Origin: Acanthochromis polyacanthus
Taxonomy: Eukaryota > Chordata > Actinopteri > Pomacentridae
Reading direction: 5' to 3'
DNA: 64,000 nucleotides
Assembly: GCF_021347895.1 (NCBI RefSeq)
Contig: NC_067114.1
Span: 31,070,873 to 31,134,872, forward strand
The notes under the pieces are model-generated. The model did not search any database, was not told where the DNA came from, and worked only from the letters and a program-made list of their open reading frames with translations. A program made the translations under genes and the position numbers. Positions 25,601-38,550 of the stretch are shown here, piece after piece (the first letter of the stretch is position 1; every line of letters starts with the position of its first letter).

Positions 25601-26187
25601 TTAGTCTAGAGCTATTAACCCTAATAGTATGAACAAAAAATAATGTTAGTCCACGTTTAACTTATGAGAACAAATAAAAGTATAAAAATGAAATTATCTT
25701 GAGTGTCCCTTGATGGCGTCAAAGAATTAATGTGTAATGACCGACCACTGGACAGCCGTGGACCAGTCTAATGTCTGAGTCTACCAGTCTGACCTGGAGG
25801 TGGGTCTTGGTGAAGAGAATCATTTCAGCCACGGTGTTGTTCTTTGGACCTCTAACCAGAACTCCTAATCATAGATCAGGGTTGGAATGTAGATTCACTG
25901 GTGAATCAGAAGTTTTCCTTCTGGTTTTCTGTCAGCAGTGTGGTCAGTCTTAAGGTGGATCTATGGTGCCACTGTGGTGTCTGTTTGTGAGATTTTAACC
26001 AATGCAGATGCTATCCTTCAGTACGTCAACAGCTTCTTGCTTCTAGGTGATGATTCTGGGCGTAGGATGGTTTCTGATTAACTCAAAGATTGGTTTGAAC
26101 TGGAGGGAGAATGACTATAGCAGAGTTCATGTAAATACTGGGTGTGACTGCCTTTACAGCCTGCTATTACAGCTCTCCAACATCAAT

Positions 26188-26224
26188 ACATTTAACACTT
26201 GGTTTTATTCCAAGTGTTAAATGT
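26188..26224. other. Perfect short hairpin
   Basis: ACATTTAACACTTGG (26188-26202), a 7-nt TTTTATT loop, then the exact reverse complement CCAAGTGTTAAATGT (26210-26224). The arms are 15 of 15 paired. The T-rich loop and short arms are too small for a typical pre-miRNA. The function is unknown. Confidence 0.8.
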
Positions 26225-29200
26225 TGTAACCCATTGTGAAGAAATTCTTTAGTTAGTATGATTTCTGTGTTAATGACAAAATTAAAAAGTGGCAACAAGA
26301 GTAGCCTCCATTTCTGATGGTTAACAGCAGCCTCTGGCTGATGCTTCAGGGTTTCCTATGTTTGTGTCATGCTGTCCATCCTAAATATGCTCCCACTTCT
26401 GCAACTAAAACAGAGTTTTATTGCAAAATAGACTCTAACAATGCTTAAAATAACCTTTATCCTAAATATTGTTTGTGATCTTAAAAGCAGACCCAGTGCT
26501 TTGGGATGAAAATCTTCCAGTGTAAGGTTACACACTCTCATGTGAGTGGATGAGAGACGAACACAAACAGGCCCTGGCATGGCAGGCACTCAGCCATGCC
26601 AAGGGACATTATTTGGCAGCTGTCAGCTCTAATAGGAGCATAGCAGGGTGGAAGACAAGCCTACAAGGGTGCACTATCTGGCAGCTACAGCGTATCTGCA
26701 TGTCTGCTCAGTGTGTGTGTGTGATCATGAGGCAGTAGGGTATCAGAACCAGTCTTCTTGCCCCTCAGTGTGATACAGGCTACCACTACAGCATCCGTTT
26801 AGCCTGGGATCTATACGGGGGATCTGGTCCTCTGTGTTGCCTCCGTCTGACAGCAGTGGTGGGATAAAGGGCAGCAAATTACTGATGAAAAGAGACTTCC
26901 AGTGTTGACTCTGTCATTTCATAACACCCCAAGACAAAGAGGAGGAGGAGATGAAGAGACACCAACACTCTACGTCTGAATATCTCTTTCTGCCTCCTCC
27001 TCTTATTTTCAAAGGCCTCATTTGGTATTCTGGTTTAAACCACCCTTTTCAGAGGCAACACTTTTGGAACAACAGCTATGAACTTCAACTTCATTTACAT
27101 AACAATCAGCTATTGAAAATAAAAACCTGCTCATTGCAGCCAGTGTGAAGGAGGACGGTAATCCTACGTACTGTAATCACTGCTGCTGTTTTAAGTATTT
27201 TCCCTAACAATAAAACACATTATGTAACATTCAGTAAGGTGGAATCAGATCATCTGGACATACTCTGAGGCCATGAGGAAGAGGGGCTCACATTCATAAT
27301 TAATAATAAATTAATAGCAGTGGAATGGAGGGAATCTGCCCCCGCATGGTCATAAACCCTAATACATCCTCTATTTTAACATTTACAGCCCCTGCCCTGA
27401 AGCATGGTAGTGAAATCATTGGTAACCGCACACAAATACACACATTTTCCACCCACTGTAACCTCTCTGAATTACCACCCCTGAGAATTAAGGGGTGACT
27501 CATCCTGTGCGGCATCAATTAACTCTATCCAGGCTCAGCTATAGGCTTTAGACTGGCGCTTCTGTTTTGTCGTGAGCGTGATCTGCGTTGTGTAGGTTGC
27601 TTAGATGGCACAACTGTAGGTGGCAAGCAGTTCACACACAATTATACAGCATCAGTGTTTAGGAACAGTGGGTTACATCTCCATGCTCAGCTCCATGCAG
27701 GGTTCCAGGCCCCTGGAATCAGTGGCGGGGGGTCTTGTAATATAAACTAACCTGCTGTGACAGTGAAGAGTGATTCAGCTACAGAATGCTGTTCCACACC
27801 CAGGGGAGGAAATGTTTGTGTGGAGCAATACTGAATGTCTTATTACATGACCGTGGGGTATTTTTCTCACTTTATTTTTAGCATCCAATGCTGTTTGACA
27901 ATTGAAAACAATAGTGCACATTTAGTTACACAACCGGCACCAGGCCACTGCAAGGTTGTGAAACGACAGTTTGGACGCAATAATTTAGTTTTGCAGTGTT
28001 TGGTTCCATTGCTTTGTTTGATATTCAATGATGAAAAAATACATTTTCCTTTTCATCTCCATGGAGAGAGAAAAAACTAGTGTTTTCCTTGAAGGGAGAA
28101 TTGTGTGGTTTCACCCAAATAACAGAAAAAATCGTTTCTTTGATTCTTGCAAATTAAATTCCATCACAGTCTGCTTCCTCGGTTGACATTACAGATGTAA
28201 ACTAGCATGCAAACACTGAGTTATGACTTCATCATCCTGGACTCTTAATCACCTTTCTGAATTCTCTGTCATGTCACAACAACAGAACAATAAGTGCTTA
28301 CATGAGCTCATAAAGTGAACCTTTAGCTGAGCTGCTGCAGAGGGTATTTACAGCCACTGCTGGAGAATGGAAGCAACGTCTCCTCTGTTGTGTTTCTGCA
28401 TATATGAGTTATTTCAGGAAAACAGTTTTACTTTGACTTCTCAAATAAAAGTCAATATTCAGATAAATATCCTGCTCACTGCTATCAAAGTCCAGGTAAA
28501 AATACAGCCAGACACAGAATTCCCTGTTACCTAGAACAACTCTCAGGGCAACGATGGTGATCCCCTCTGGCTTCAAGGTAAAATCCCATCCAGAGAATTT
28601 GCAATATTACCTCAGTAAGCTCATTTTAAACACACTCAACACAATACACCAGTTTCACTCTTTATTTAATGCTGTGTTAAACTACCTTTGTCTGGATAAA
28701 ATCAGTGTGTGAGCGACAGAATCAGTTCCTTGAAATAAGACAAACTCCTGCTCCTCAGGAAAGATCTCTCATTCTGACAGGATGCTACTTCTGCCATGCA
28801 GTTCTATTTTTCTGTGTCTTTACCATCATAGGTTAGATGCAAAATTACACTATTACTGATGCATGATTTCTGCATGAGGATGATTAATCACTGATTCACT
28901 TTTCCAGCAGCATGTATGCAGTTCTTACTGTTTAAACGCTGAACTATGACATCATGAACTTCACTCAAAGATCAGAACAACATTCAACTCTCCTGGAGCC
29001 GACTAAACAGAAGAACAAACCAAACCCTCCATGGAGCTCAAACCAGCAGCAGTTGCTTCTCTAAATATTCATATTCTTATTAATAGGAACCATGATAAAT
29101 AAGAACTGAGTGCTTTATAAATGCTGTAACTGTTGTTAGATAGAGAGATAGATAGACTAGGAGGAGGAGCCGAATCTCCAACCTTTAGAGAACAACTCAC

Positions 29201-31905
29201 TCCATCACCGCAGACCCATTAGTGATAATTCCCCTTTAAGCCAAATATGTTTAGAGAAATGTGTTTCAAATTGGAGTTTTTAGTACATTTGTCTTTCTCC
29301 TCTGCTTTATTCTAAAATATTAAGATTACAGGGAAGACCTGGAGAGAAATATTGTTGAATTGTCACCGAATAATCAAGCGCCACATGTTTTACCCCTGAG
29401 AAGCTCCATGCTGCGTGAATATCAGCTCCGTTTTCAGAGCTAATCCTTTTCTCCATAAATGTCTCAATGATCACTAATTGCGCTCGACTGAAAGGATTCT
29501 ACGATGCTTGATGGCTGACTCCATTTGGAGCAATTACCACACATATTAAACTGCTTCAGTGGAAAACACTCGTGCTCAGTCGGTGGGCTCACGGGTACTT
29601 TTAATTTGTCACTGTTATCAGTTCCAACAGCTCCGTGCTGCTGGGGTTTTAGACTTTATTATATTTTATCAAATATCAGGACAAACTTGCAGTGTTCTAT
29701 GTTCTCTGCTAATTAGAAAGTCTCGTTTAGGATGAAGCTGTGGTGCTTTCAGCTTTAAGGTAGATTGCCTGGAGATGTTTCTTTGGAGTTTTCCAGAAGT
29801 TGCAGCGAACCTCACAGGAATAAAACCCCCTGGGGGTTAGAGATATTTACCTCCTTCTGCAGAATCAGTCTGATTTATGAGTTTGCAAAAAAATAAGTAT
29901 CATATCCCATCATTTATTAAAAGAGAAACCCATTTTTTAGTAATTTAACTGGAAATGAGCTTCATCAGGCCTGAATGCAAACCTCACAGCATTGACTAAC
30001 AACATCTGCAAAACAACACTCCATTTACCAACAGAGAGGTTTACATCAGGAGAAGGTTTAACCATCATTAACTGAACAACACATGTTTGTACCAAATGAA
30101 AATAATAAAATACAGTGGAAACAATGGGAAATATTGTACCTTAAAAGTCACAATGAAATAAAACCTGATAGACTGATTTACATATTAGTCACAGATTTAT
30201 CCTTTTCTCATCCAAATACTGTTTAAATAAATGATTTTTGGGTTCAACAAATAAATCAAGTCTACAGTTTGTGTCTGTGTTTTTGAGTTATGACAACTGA
30301 TGATGAAATTATGTTCAACAAACAATATTGTGTTGGAGGGATTATCTCCGGCTCCATAATTAAATTACACACAATATTAATCAAATTAAATTACCAGCTT
30401 TATTATATCGACCTAAACTGTTCTCTTATTGGATGGAAATAAGAATATTTTTATGTATTTAATGAAGTGGGGCAAATAGGTTCTTTAAATTACTTCTAAT
30501 ATGTGTAACAGCCTGTCATTTTTCCTAAAAATGATATTCTCATACAGCTAATCTGCAGGTTTTCTCCTAGATTACATTGATTTGTGATGTATGGCTCAAC
30601 CTGTCTTTTCCATTTATTGCTTTTACTGTCACCATTTTTAACCAACCAATTATATATTTTACGGGGTGGGATTTGTCTCCCTGGTAACCCTGAAAATGAA
30701 AGAGAAACTTCAAGCATGTTGCAGAAAAGCTCCTATTTTAACCCAAATCCTGATGTTCTCCTCGGCCTGAGCATATAGTAATCCATTTTTAACTTCAAAA
30801 AAAGTGACGGTGATGAGATAATTGCTGTTTTTGTATTTGTGATACTTTGTCAGACTTGACAAAATTCAGAACAAACCTTGGCAAACTAAGGAAACTAATG
30901 TTTAAATCCAGTGACATTTTCGGTGTAAAAACCTGGAAGTTGATCTCTCCTGACCTTTCTGATTCTGATGTTAGCATATAGACGGTACTATCTGTCATTC
31001 CATCTCAGTGTTGTTTATCCCTCTCTGGAGAAATAAGTAGGAAACATCACCTCAGCTTCAACAGTTTTCTTCCAAATCCAGGGGATTTAAAACTTCTGAA
31101 CACATTACATGCATCACAGAGGAGATGTGAACCTTTCTGATGTGAACATCTCACCTTGAATGAGCAGTGTTTTATTCAGCTGTAGAAAGTGTGTGGTATG
31201 TCCTGAATGCTTTGTGTCTACAGAACATCTGCTGCCCTCATTCAGACCTTTGTTGTTTGAAGTTCTTCATGTCAACACTTCCAGCTTTTCTTTCTTTATC
31301 ATGAAAGAGCCAGATTTCCCTCCATGTACAGACTGTTTGGATTCTGATCTGGGCTTTACACAGTACTTGAACTTTCCAACACAGCTTTAACAAATGAAAC
31401 TGTTCAGATTTATGTTTCTGTGCTACATTACAGGCCTTTAACTGTGCTTTAACTCAAACAACTGAATGTAGCTCCGTTAATTCAAATTCCACTTATTGTC
31501 TGAGCTGTTTGTGCACGTCTGTGTGCTGGTGTTGCTCTGATGCCCTCATATCACTCCGTATCACTTCAAGAGTGCTAATACTGCAAGTTGGAATAGTTTA
31601 TGTGACAGTTTCCTCTGGGAGGGGAAGAAGAAGAGAGGGAGGGAGGAAGGACTGAAAATACTGAAGGGGAAAACAGGAGGAAGGAAGAGGAAGAAAAACG
31701 AAAGTGGGCCAAAGGGTGAGAGGCTGAGAACAGACCAATGATGAGAGAGGCAAGAGAAGCAGAACAAGAGGAGAAAAAGACGAACGGGTTGAGGAAGCGA
31801 TACGGGGGGAGATAAAAAGGCTCGTAGCGATGAAAATAAAGCAGAGGGGGGAGATAACAGCAGGGAGAAAGTTTAGCAGATAAGGCAGACAGGATTAGAA
31901 GAGAA

Positions 31906-31932
31906 CGAAAGAAAGAAAGAAAGAAAGAAAGA
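31906..31932. repeat. (GAAA)n microsatellite
   Basis: About six GAAA units within a wider purine-rich stretch. Confidence 0.9.
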
Positions 31933-32516
31933 GAAGATGTTTCCAGGGAGATGGAGGCTGAAGAGCACAACAAGTTCTCAACAATACAGCGTTCTGGAGG
32001 GGGAGGAGAGAAGGGGAGTGACGGAGAAACTGCTTCAGCTCGTTTTATTACCGTCGACAACGAGAGAGGAGGGTGAGAGTGGAAGACAAATGAAGTAATG
32101 GATTGGAAGTGGACAGATATTAATGAGATGAGAAGGAGAAAATGGACTGGCTAGCAGCAGAAAACACAGAGGGTGACTGAGATGCATGTGTGCTTCAGGA
32201 TGTGTGTTCCCGTGGCAACATACCGCTCAGTTTGTGGATTATATTCTATGGGTATTTATTGTCCTTGCTGTGCCTTTTAAGCTGTCAATGTCCTAATTTC
32301 CCGAGAGAAAATCAAATTGCATTGTTTTATCAAACCTCCAACTTTGGCACAAACTGACCTCCATTGAACATTTTCAACCAATCAGCATTTCAGAGCGAAA
32401 AAACTGTCAGTTGAGAAGAAAAAAGGCAGAGATTTTGATCGTCAGTTTCTTTTTCTTCAGTGTAAATATTCTCAAAAGTCTCTGGAACCAGCAGCTTAGT
32501 TGTGATTATTTATCTC

Positions 32517-32555
32517 TCTATTCTATTCTATTCTATTCTATTCTATTCTATTCTA
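32517..32555. repeat. (TCTAT)n microsatellite
   Basis: About seven uninterrupted pentamers of TCTAT/TTCTA. Confidence 0.95.
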
Positions 32556-33078
32556 ACTCAGAATTCTGAATGTGTTCATTTAAGTTCAAGGAATAATAGG
32601 GATACTTTTTTCAGTATTTTCTTTATTTTCTACTAATAATCATTCAGTTATTAGAGAGATTTAATTGTCAGATGTACCAATAATTAAAACTAAACTAGTT
32701 GCAGTTCCTCTAAGGCCACAGAATGGATCTCACAGTTCATATTGTAGTGGTGAAAATTTCAATCAAATCTGCAAATAATCAAATTATAAAGATGGAAATG
32801 ATGTGAAGTAAGGTTCTGAACAGGTTCATGCTTCATCCAGTCCTGCTCGTCATCTCACCAGGGCTTTAATTCAAAATAAACTTCTTCCTGATGTTAGGGT
32901 TAGGGTTAGCTGAGCTGCATGTTTTCCACCAGTGAGCTGCCCAGTACGACCAGATGTCTGCTGGTTGCTGTGTAGTTCTGCTTGTGCCAGTAGATTGTTG
33001 AGGGAGAGGAATGAAATACCAGCTTCATTTCTTTTCTTTTTTCCAACCTGATATTTTTAACCTGACATTTCAGTCTGA

Positions 33079-33436
33079 GGGCTGCACAGTGATGTAGTGG
33101 TTAGCACTTTCGCCTTGTAGCAAGAAGACCCCGGTTCAAATCCCGGCCTGGGCCTGGGATCTTTCTGCATGGAGTTTGCATGTTCTCCCTGTGCATGTGT
33201 GGGTTTTCTCCGGGTACTCCGGCTTCCTCCCACAGTCCAAAAACATGCTGAGGTTAATTGGTTACTCTAAATTGTCCGTAGGTGTGAATGTGAGTGTGAT
33301 TGTGTGTCTGTATATGTAGCCCTGTGACAGACTGGTGACCTGTCCAGGGTGTCCCCTGCCTTCACCCGAGTCAGCTGGGATAGACTCCAGCACCCCCCAT
33401 GACCCTAGTGAGGAGAAAGCGGTGTGTAGAGGATGG
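33079..33436 (+). mobile_element. tRNA-derived SINE, copy 2
   Basis: Same family as the SINE at 8641-9011, in plus orientation. The head is GGGCTGCACAGTGATGTAGT, then GGTTAGCACTTTCGCC, with B-box GGTTCAAATCC. The conserved body follows, and a short GGATGG replaces the long tail. A perfect 12-bp target duplication, ATTTCAGTCTGA, lies at 33067-33078 and 33437-33448. The intact duplication and close similarity to copy 1 suggest recent insertion. Confidence 0.93.
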
Positions 33437-34164
33437 ATTTCAGTCTGATTTGACATCCAGGCATCTACTAGAAACACTGGAACTTTGGACAAACACATCA
33501 GTGCTGAATAATTTGATAGTTGTCTGTTTCTGAAGACTAATTAAATCTCATTTAAATGACTTTTAAGTAAACCCTAAAACATTTTAAGCTCATTCCAACT
33601 GAATGTCTGTTATTGGATTTAGACAAACAAAGTCACAGACAAAGATTATAGTTCCTCAAGACAGTACTGATAGACTCAGGAGTCAGTTCCACAGTGATCT
33701 TAGATAATCAGATTATTGTGCAGCAGAGAATGATCTGACTGCACCACAGCAGGAAACACACCTGAACTCAAACACACCAAAACAAACCTGGAGAAAGACC
33801 TGAACACGGCTAAAATACGACGATCATCCTGGTGTGGTTTCGGGTACCAGAATATAAAGAAAGTTCTGCAGCAAATCACTGAGATTTTTATCAGATGAGT
33901 TTTGAGAAAAACGGTTAGATTTGTTTGTATTTCTTTAAACCAATCATGATCATTTTGGACGAGGCAAAGCAACGGAACTGCATCACTGCTGGTTGTTTTA
34001 AAGATTTGTTTCCGTCTCTAGCAGTATGTTTCTTTTTATTTATTGAACAGCAAGACGCCACCAGATATAACTTCCTTCTTCAGCTGTTCTCAGACTTTGG
34101 GTTCATCTCCTGTTAGCTTTGTTTCTCTGGATGATGTTTAATTATCCAACAAATCCCAACAATT

Positions 34165-34560
34165 TCATTTATTTATTTATTTATTAGGATCCCCATTAAC
34201 TGTACCTTTCAGCCAGCTGTTCTTCCTGGGGTCCTTACAACCATTACAAATGCAGATAATTTATCAAAGTTTACACATTATACATACTATTAACAGTCAA
34301 TATAATTATAAAAATGAAAATAAAATACATCATATGCATTTGTTTCAGTCTAATTTCCTATGACATAATTCCTAAAGTTACCTTTAAATACAGCATGGTT
34401 TCTAATTGTCATCATGTTTGGAGGCAACTTATTCCAATTTGAAACAGCATGGTATAAAAATGTCTTTTTAACAGTTCCTGGCCAAGGCAAAGAAGACATT
34501 CATTATTTATATCTCATTATTTTCTCCCTTACTCCATCCTTTACCTTTAATGAGGATAAT
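34165..34560 (-). mobile_element. LINE 3' end fragment
   Basis: On the minus strand an open frame gives W-K-T-S-E-L-S-S-L-K-V-K-D-G-V-R, then two stops, then PGTVKKTFLYHAVSNWNKLP and NHAVFKGNFRNYVIGN, with a stop at 34350-34352. This is the typical C-terminus of APE-type LINE ORF2. A 3' UTR containing AGGATCCCCATTAACTG on + and an (ATTT)n tail (about 34168-34185) follow. The piece is 5' truncated. Confidence 0.72.
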
Positions 34561-37500
34561 TCACTTGTTTTCCACATTAAAACTTAATGTACATTTTAAA
34601 GACCTACATTTAAAATACGATAGTTTTACATGACATTGATTTTCTGTCTTTTGTTCAGGGTGTGTAAATATGTGAAATGAACTGTTTATATTTTATATAT
34701 TGATTATACTTTTTAAGCCAAGCAGAAGAAATTTCATACTAAATACTTTTGATATTTTTTGGGGAATTTTTTACTTTAAAACGGCTCAATTTGACCCAAA
34801 CATAACAGGAGGGTTAATCAATTCATGCTTGAAATTCTGCAAACATGCGCTAAAATTTGTGGAAACTGCTTGAAGTTGATGGAACATTTTGCTTGTAACA
34901 CTGAAACTTCCCACAGCTGTACCTGTGGGTTGATTTATTCCAGATGACTCTGCTCCTGCTCTGTTTGTTTTCCCGTTGATTACCGCCCCATTTATTCTGT
35001 TGTGACTGTGCTCTCGACATCATTAAAATGAGGCCATCCTCTCAGAATAGTGCTGGAGGATGGTTTTGGTTGAATATTTGCTTGCACTGAGGTGAGCAGT
35101 GTCATTAAAATGAATAATCCACTGGAAAGAAGAAACAAAAACGTAGCAGGGCCGTCTTTCTGCACAGTCCCAATCCTCTGCAGAACTTTAAACTTCCAGT
35201 GTGTAGGTTTCTTCCTGAAAGTTGCTGCTGCTGTTTCCTGTAGTGAAGAGGATTTTAAAAACGGTAGCACATAGATAGCAGAGGGGGAGGAGAGAGCCAA
35301 TGGAAGGCTGATTCCCACAATCTACATCCGGTGAGTCAGTCTAATTCCACAACAACATGATGCACGTCAGAAAAAGAAGAATCAACATTACTGGCTTCAT
35401 ATGTTGACTCATACGGTGCATTTAACAAATTTTGAGCAATACAGTGCAGCTAAATATGACCAGAAATATAAAAGAACTGAAAAATATCCGGTTTCTATAT
35501 ATACTTCTTTACCAGCTAATGCTCGGTGCGTCTTGCACGTCTGCTCCGTTGGATTGCTTTGTGCTGATGTTCATGTTTTTAATGCTCTCATGACCACAGG
35601 CAGCCATTACACAGCAGGCTAATAAAAAGACAATTGCTCTAATGCATTTTGGAAGGCTGTGTGAGGGTTTCAACAGTGAGATTAACAGTGAGGAAATATT
35701 CATGGGTCTCTGGGTAGCAGCTTGGAGGTCACAGCTGATTTGTTGACTGTGCTGCTCTATTTTCCTCGTCAACAGCGACACGTCGACGGCGAGCTTTCTG
35801 CCGTTTCCGGCCCGTGTAAATGTGTGCAAATACTGTAAAGTTTAGAGGAAGCAATTAAAGACTGTCTTCAACAGAAAGAAGGAAAACCTTATATGAGCAG
35901 AAAGTGACTGCTGTTATTTTAGGCTTTTTGTTTCTTGTCTTGTTTTATTAAAGGGGCAGGTTTGGTAGGAGCCGCTGTAAAGGGGGACTAACGAGGAGAA
36001 TAAACTGCAGTCAAAGGAGAGACGATGCAGATTTAAAACTACAACTGTATAAAAATCTGTTTGTCCTCTACTGTCATGCACAAGTTATACAAAATATGCA
36101 GTTCAAATGAGGCACATACAATCAAAATATAAGAAACAAAGATCTAGGATTGGATTTATCACCTTTACTATCTAAAAAAATGTAAAACCTCAGAATCTGC
36201 ATGCAGCACAAAAATAGAAAATGATAGCTGAGCCTAGAAAGAAACAGTGGAAAGCAGACGATAAGACAAGAAAAAACTCTATGAATCCTGAAGGAAATTC
36301 TTCCAACAAACAAACAAAACAAAACAAAAACTAGAATGTCAAAACATAAGAAATGCAGTGTTCTCAAAAGTAGGAAAGCAGTAAGACTGTAGTAAGATAC
36401 AATACAGAAATAAAATAAGTAAACCAAAATAAGACTAGAATAGAACAGTAAAAAGTAACATCACACATGTGAAACAAATATTGCACCTGGACATGAGATG
36501 AAAATGAAACCTGCACATTTCATTGACAATGTTGTACATGAACATGAAATATGCACTTAATTCAAAATGTTGCAAATGACAATAAAATATTACACATAAA
36601 ACTGAAATATTGTTCCTCAGAGGTGAAAATATGAATGATTGCACCTTAAATTGAAGTACTGTACATGAAATCACCATGCTACACGTGACACAGGACCTGA
36701 TATTACATAAAATATTTAGTAAAGTAATATTATACATACTATTTATGATATTTTAGCAGTTTTTGCTGGACGAGATTTACTTAAATCTAAAGTAGGCCCT
36801 CATAAGAAAGTGTCCATGCTTTTTTTTTTTTTACTGCTCCACTCCACGCTCTCAACATAACAATAATGATAATAATAATCTTCTCGGGGACTTTTTAAAC
36901 TCCAGGATACGTTGTGCTACCAAAGGCTGCAAAATAAAGCAGACAAGTTATGAAATCTAATCACAATTTAATTTCTTTTCCACATTATGTGAGCCATCCA
37001 CGATGTTTCCACGTGTTCCTGAAGCACCCTGAAGAATGTGGTCCATCCAGATCAAAGATAAATAAATCCTCCAGTAGAATCAGACCCAGCAGCTTTCTTC
37101 TCCTCCTTCCAGCTCCTGAACTCTTCGGTCTGCAGGCCTCTTCCTGCTGCGCTCTACTTTCCATCACAACTTGTTCAAAGGCATCAAACAATGAAAGATG
37201 GCAAAAGGGGAAGTTGTTTATAAATGTTTGACGCTCCCAGCCAGCAAACAGGCAGACTCTCATCGTTTTCATCCTCCATTCCACTCTGTCGGCTTTAATT
37301 CTCAACATTTCCTGTTTTATTTTCAAATGTCTCCTCAGGTGAAGCCTGTCTGGGTATCATTTTTCTAAATAATGGACGTTCACATTATATCCACATTGAC
37401 ATGCTTGTTCTTTCTGTTTTTTATCGTCTTTCTAACTCTATCTCATCTTCTAAACACCCTCAGTCCTCTTTGTTTCAGAGGCTACTTTCTCTGCTATCTT

Positions 37501-37596
37501 GGCCTCTTTTCCCTCTCCTTCGTGTGGACATGGACGGTGATCAGGCTGTTTGCAGGATGACTGAAGTGTGTAAATGTGTTTTTATTCCTCTTCCAG
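34561..37596. other. Unique sequence, no gene recognised
   Basis: AT-rich DNA with several complementary open frames under about 115 codons (for example 34992-35318 and 35509-35829 on -). None has a recognisable domain or clear splice context. Confidence 0.45.
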
Positions 37597-37712
37597 GACT
37601 CTGACGGAGCTTCTGAAGCAGCCGGGGGAGGCAGGAGTGGTGGATGGAAGCGGAGTTCATCATCCTATCGGGACAAACGGCATCTCGGCCAGACCACTGC
37701 GCTCCAACAACG
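37597..37712 (+). CDS. Candidate coding exon, gene not identified
   Basis: A 116-nt stretch richer in GC and CpG than its surroundings. It is preceded by a good acceptor (pyrimidine-rich TTTTTATTCCTCTTCCAG) and followed by a donor-like G|GTCAGT at 37712/37713. Two frames are open through it. One reads TLTELLKQPGEAGVVDGSGV, then HHPIGTNGISARPLRSNN; the other reads DSDGASEAAGGGRSGGWKRS, then SSSYRDKRHLGQTTALQQR. I do not recognise either protein. Length 116 is not a multiple of three, so it would change phase between its introns. No partner exon was found in the window. A chance match to splice signals remains possible. Confidence 0.35.
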
Positions 37713-37899
37713 GTCAGTCCTGAGTGTGTCTGTGTGTCTTTTCTGTGCATTTGTCTTAGTATTTAGTCTAACAGGTACACAAAGACTCCATTCTATGTTG
37801 AAGTTGTTTGCTTCCTTTCAGTTTAGTAACGGACAAATCGAGCAGATTTCCTTCATGGTCTTTGCATGATATAAGGGCAAAAATAAGCTCCTGTCAGTG

Positions 37900-38010
37900 C
37901 ATTCCATTCAATTCATTTTTTTTCATATAGTGCCAACTACAGGTCAAGTTGTCTCAAGACGCTTTACAGAACCCATATGCCTGAATCACACAGCAGATGT
38001 TTATAAAGTA
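37900..38010. repeat. Dispersed teleost repeat fragment
   Basis: CATTCAATTC...TCATATAGTGCC, GTCTCAAGACGCTTTACAGA and ACCCATATGCCTGA match a widespread teleost interspersed sequence (TTTATATAGCGCC type). I know this type by sight but cannot place it in a class. Confidence 0.5.
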
Positions 38011-38363
38011 CAGTAATGTGCAGATATAAATAGAACATGTGCAGATGTATAATGAAAACAGTTTATTCTGTTAGAGAGATTATTCAGTATATTAGGAATT
38101 ACAAACAGAACCTAAACACACAATAAGAGCCGTGCTGTTCCATCTCAGGCTGATTTCAGAGTGAATGAACTCACCAAGTGTTGCTCTGAACAGGCAGCCT
38201 CCAGGTCTGACAGCTGATTCTCTATTTTTAATTCTGTCTTTAGATGCTTTCAGATTAAAGCAATTTCTCCACGATTGTTACGTAAAACTCCTCTAAAGGT
38301 ACATGACGTCCCGGCAGATTCATAAAGGAGTCGGGCTGACGGAGAAAGTAAAGACAGACATAA

Positions 38364-38507
38364 GGAAGCTCCATAGACCGAATATAATATATTATATTAG
38401 ACTGTATATAATTTATTATATAGACTGAATATAATACATTACATACAGTTTATATATTATATGTATTATATATTATAGTATATATTATATTCAGTCTATG
38501 GAGCTCC
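38364..38507. repeat. AT-rich inverted repeat
   Basis: GGAAGCTCCATAGACCGAAT (38364-38383) followed by AT-rich sequence is mirrored by ATTCAGTCTATGGAGCTCC (38489-38507). The two arms also share ATATAATATA runs. The whole 144 bp could fold into an imperfect hairpin or cruciform. It lies 44 bp before the 29-bp array. Confidence 0.8.
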
Positions 38508-38550
38508 ACAGATTCAACCAGAAGAAGCTGAAACATCAAAATTATAGCAT

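Larger units (their letters stand above)
22672..33066. other. About 10 kb of mostly unique DNA
   Basis: AT-rich single-copy-looking DNA. I see a short TG run (about 24022-24049), a perfect 15-bp-arm hairpin (26188-26224), a purine-rich stretch (31600-32100), two small microsatellites (listed separately) and a TTAGGG triplet near 32896. Open frames are all under about 165 codons with no recognised domain. No exon or RNA gene is supported. This may be an intron or a gene desert. Confidence 0.45.

Noticed and set aside
31575..32060. 161-codon Ser/Leu/Phe-rich minus-strand frame
   Set aside because: It is the complement of a purine-rich low-complexity stretch. Similar frames at 16813-17271 and 46604-46876 are rejected for the same reason.
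32880..32920. Three TTAGGG units as interstitial telomere
   Set aside because: Only about three units. Too short to call, and not associated with the A or B elements.
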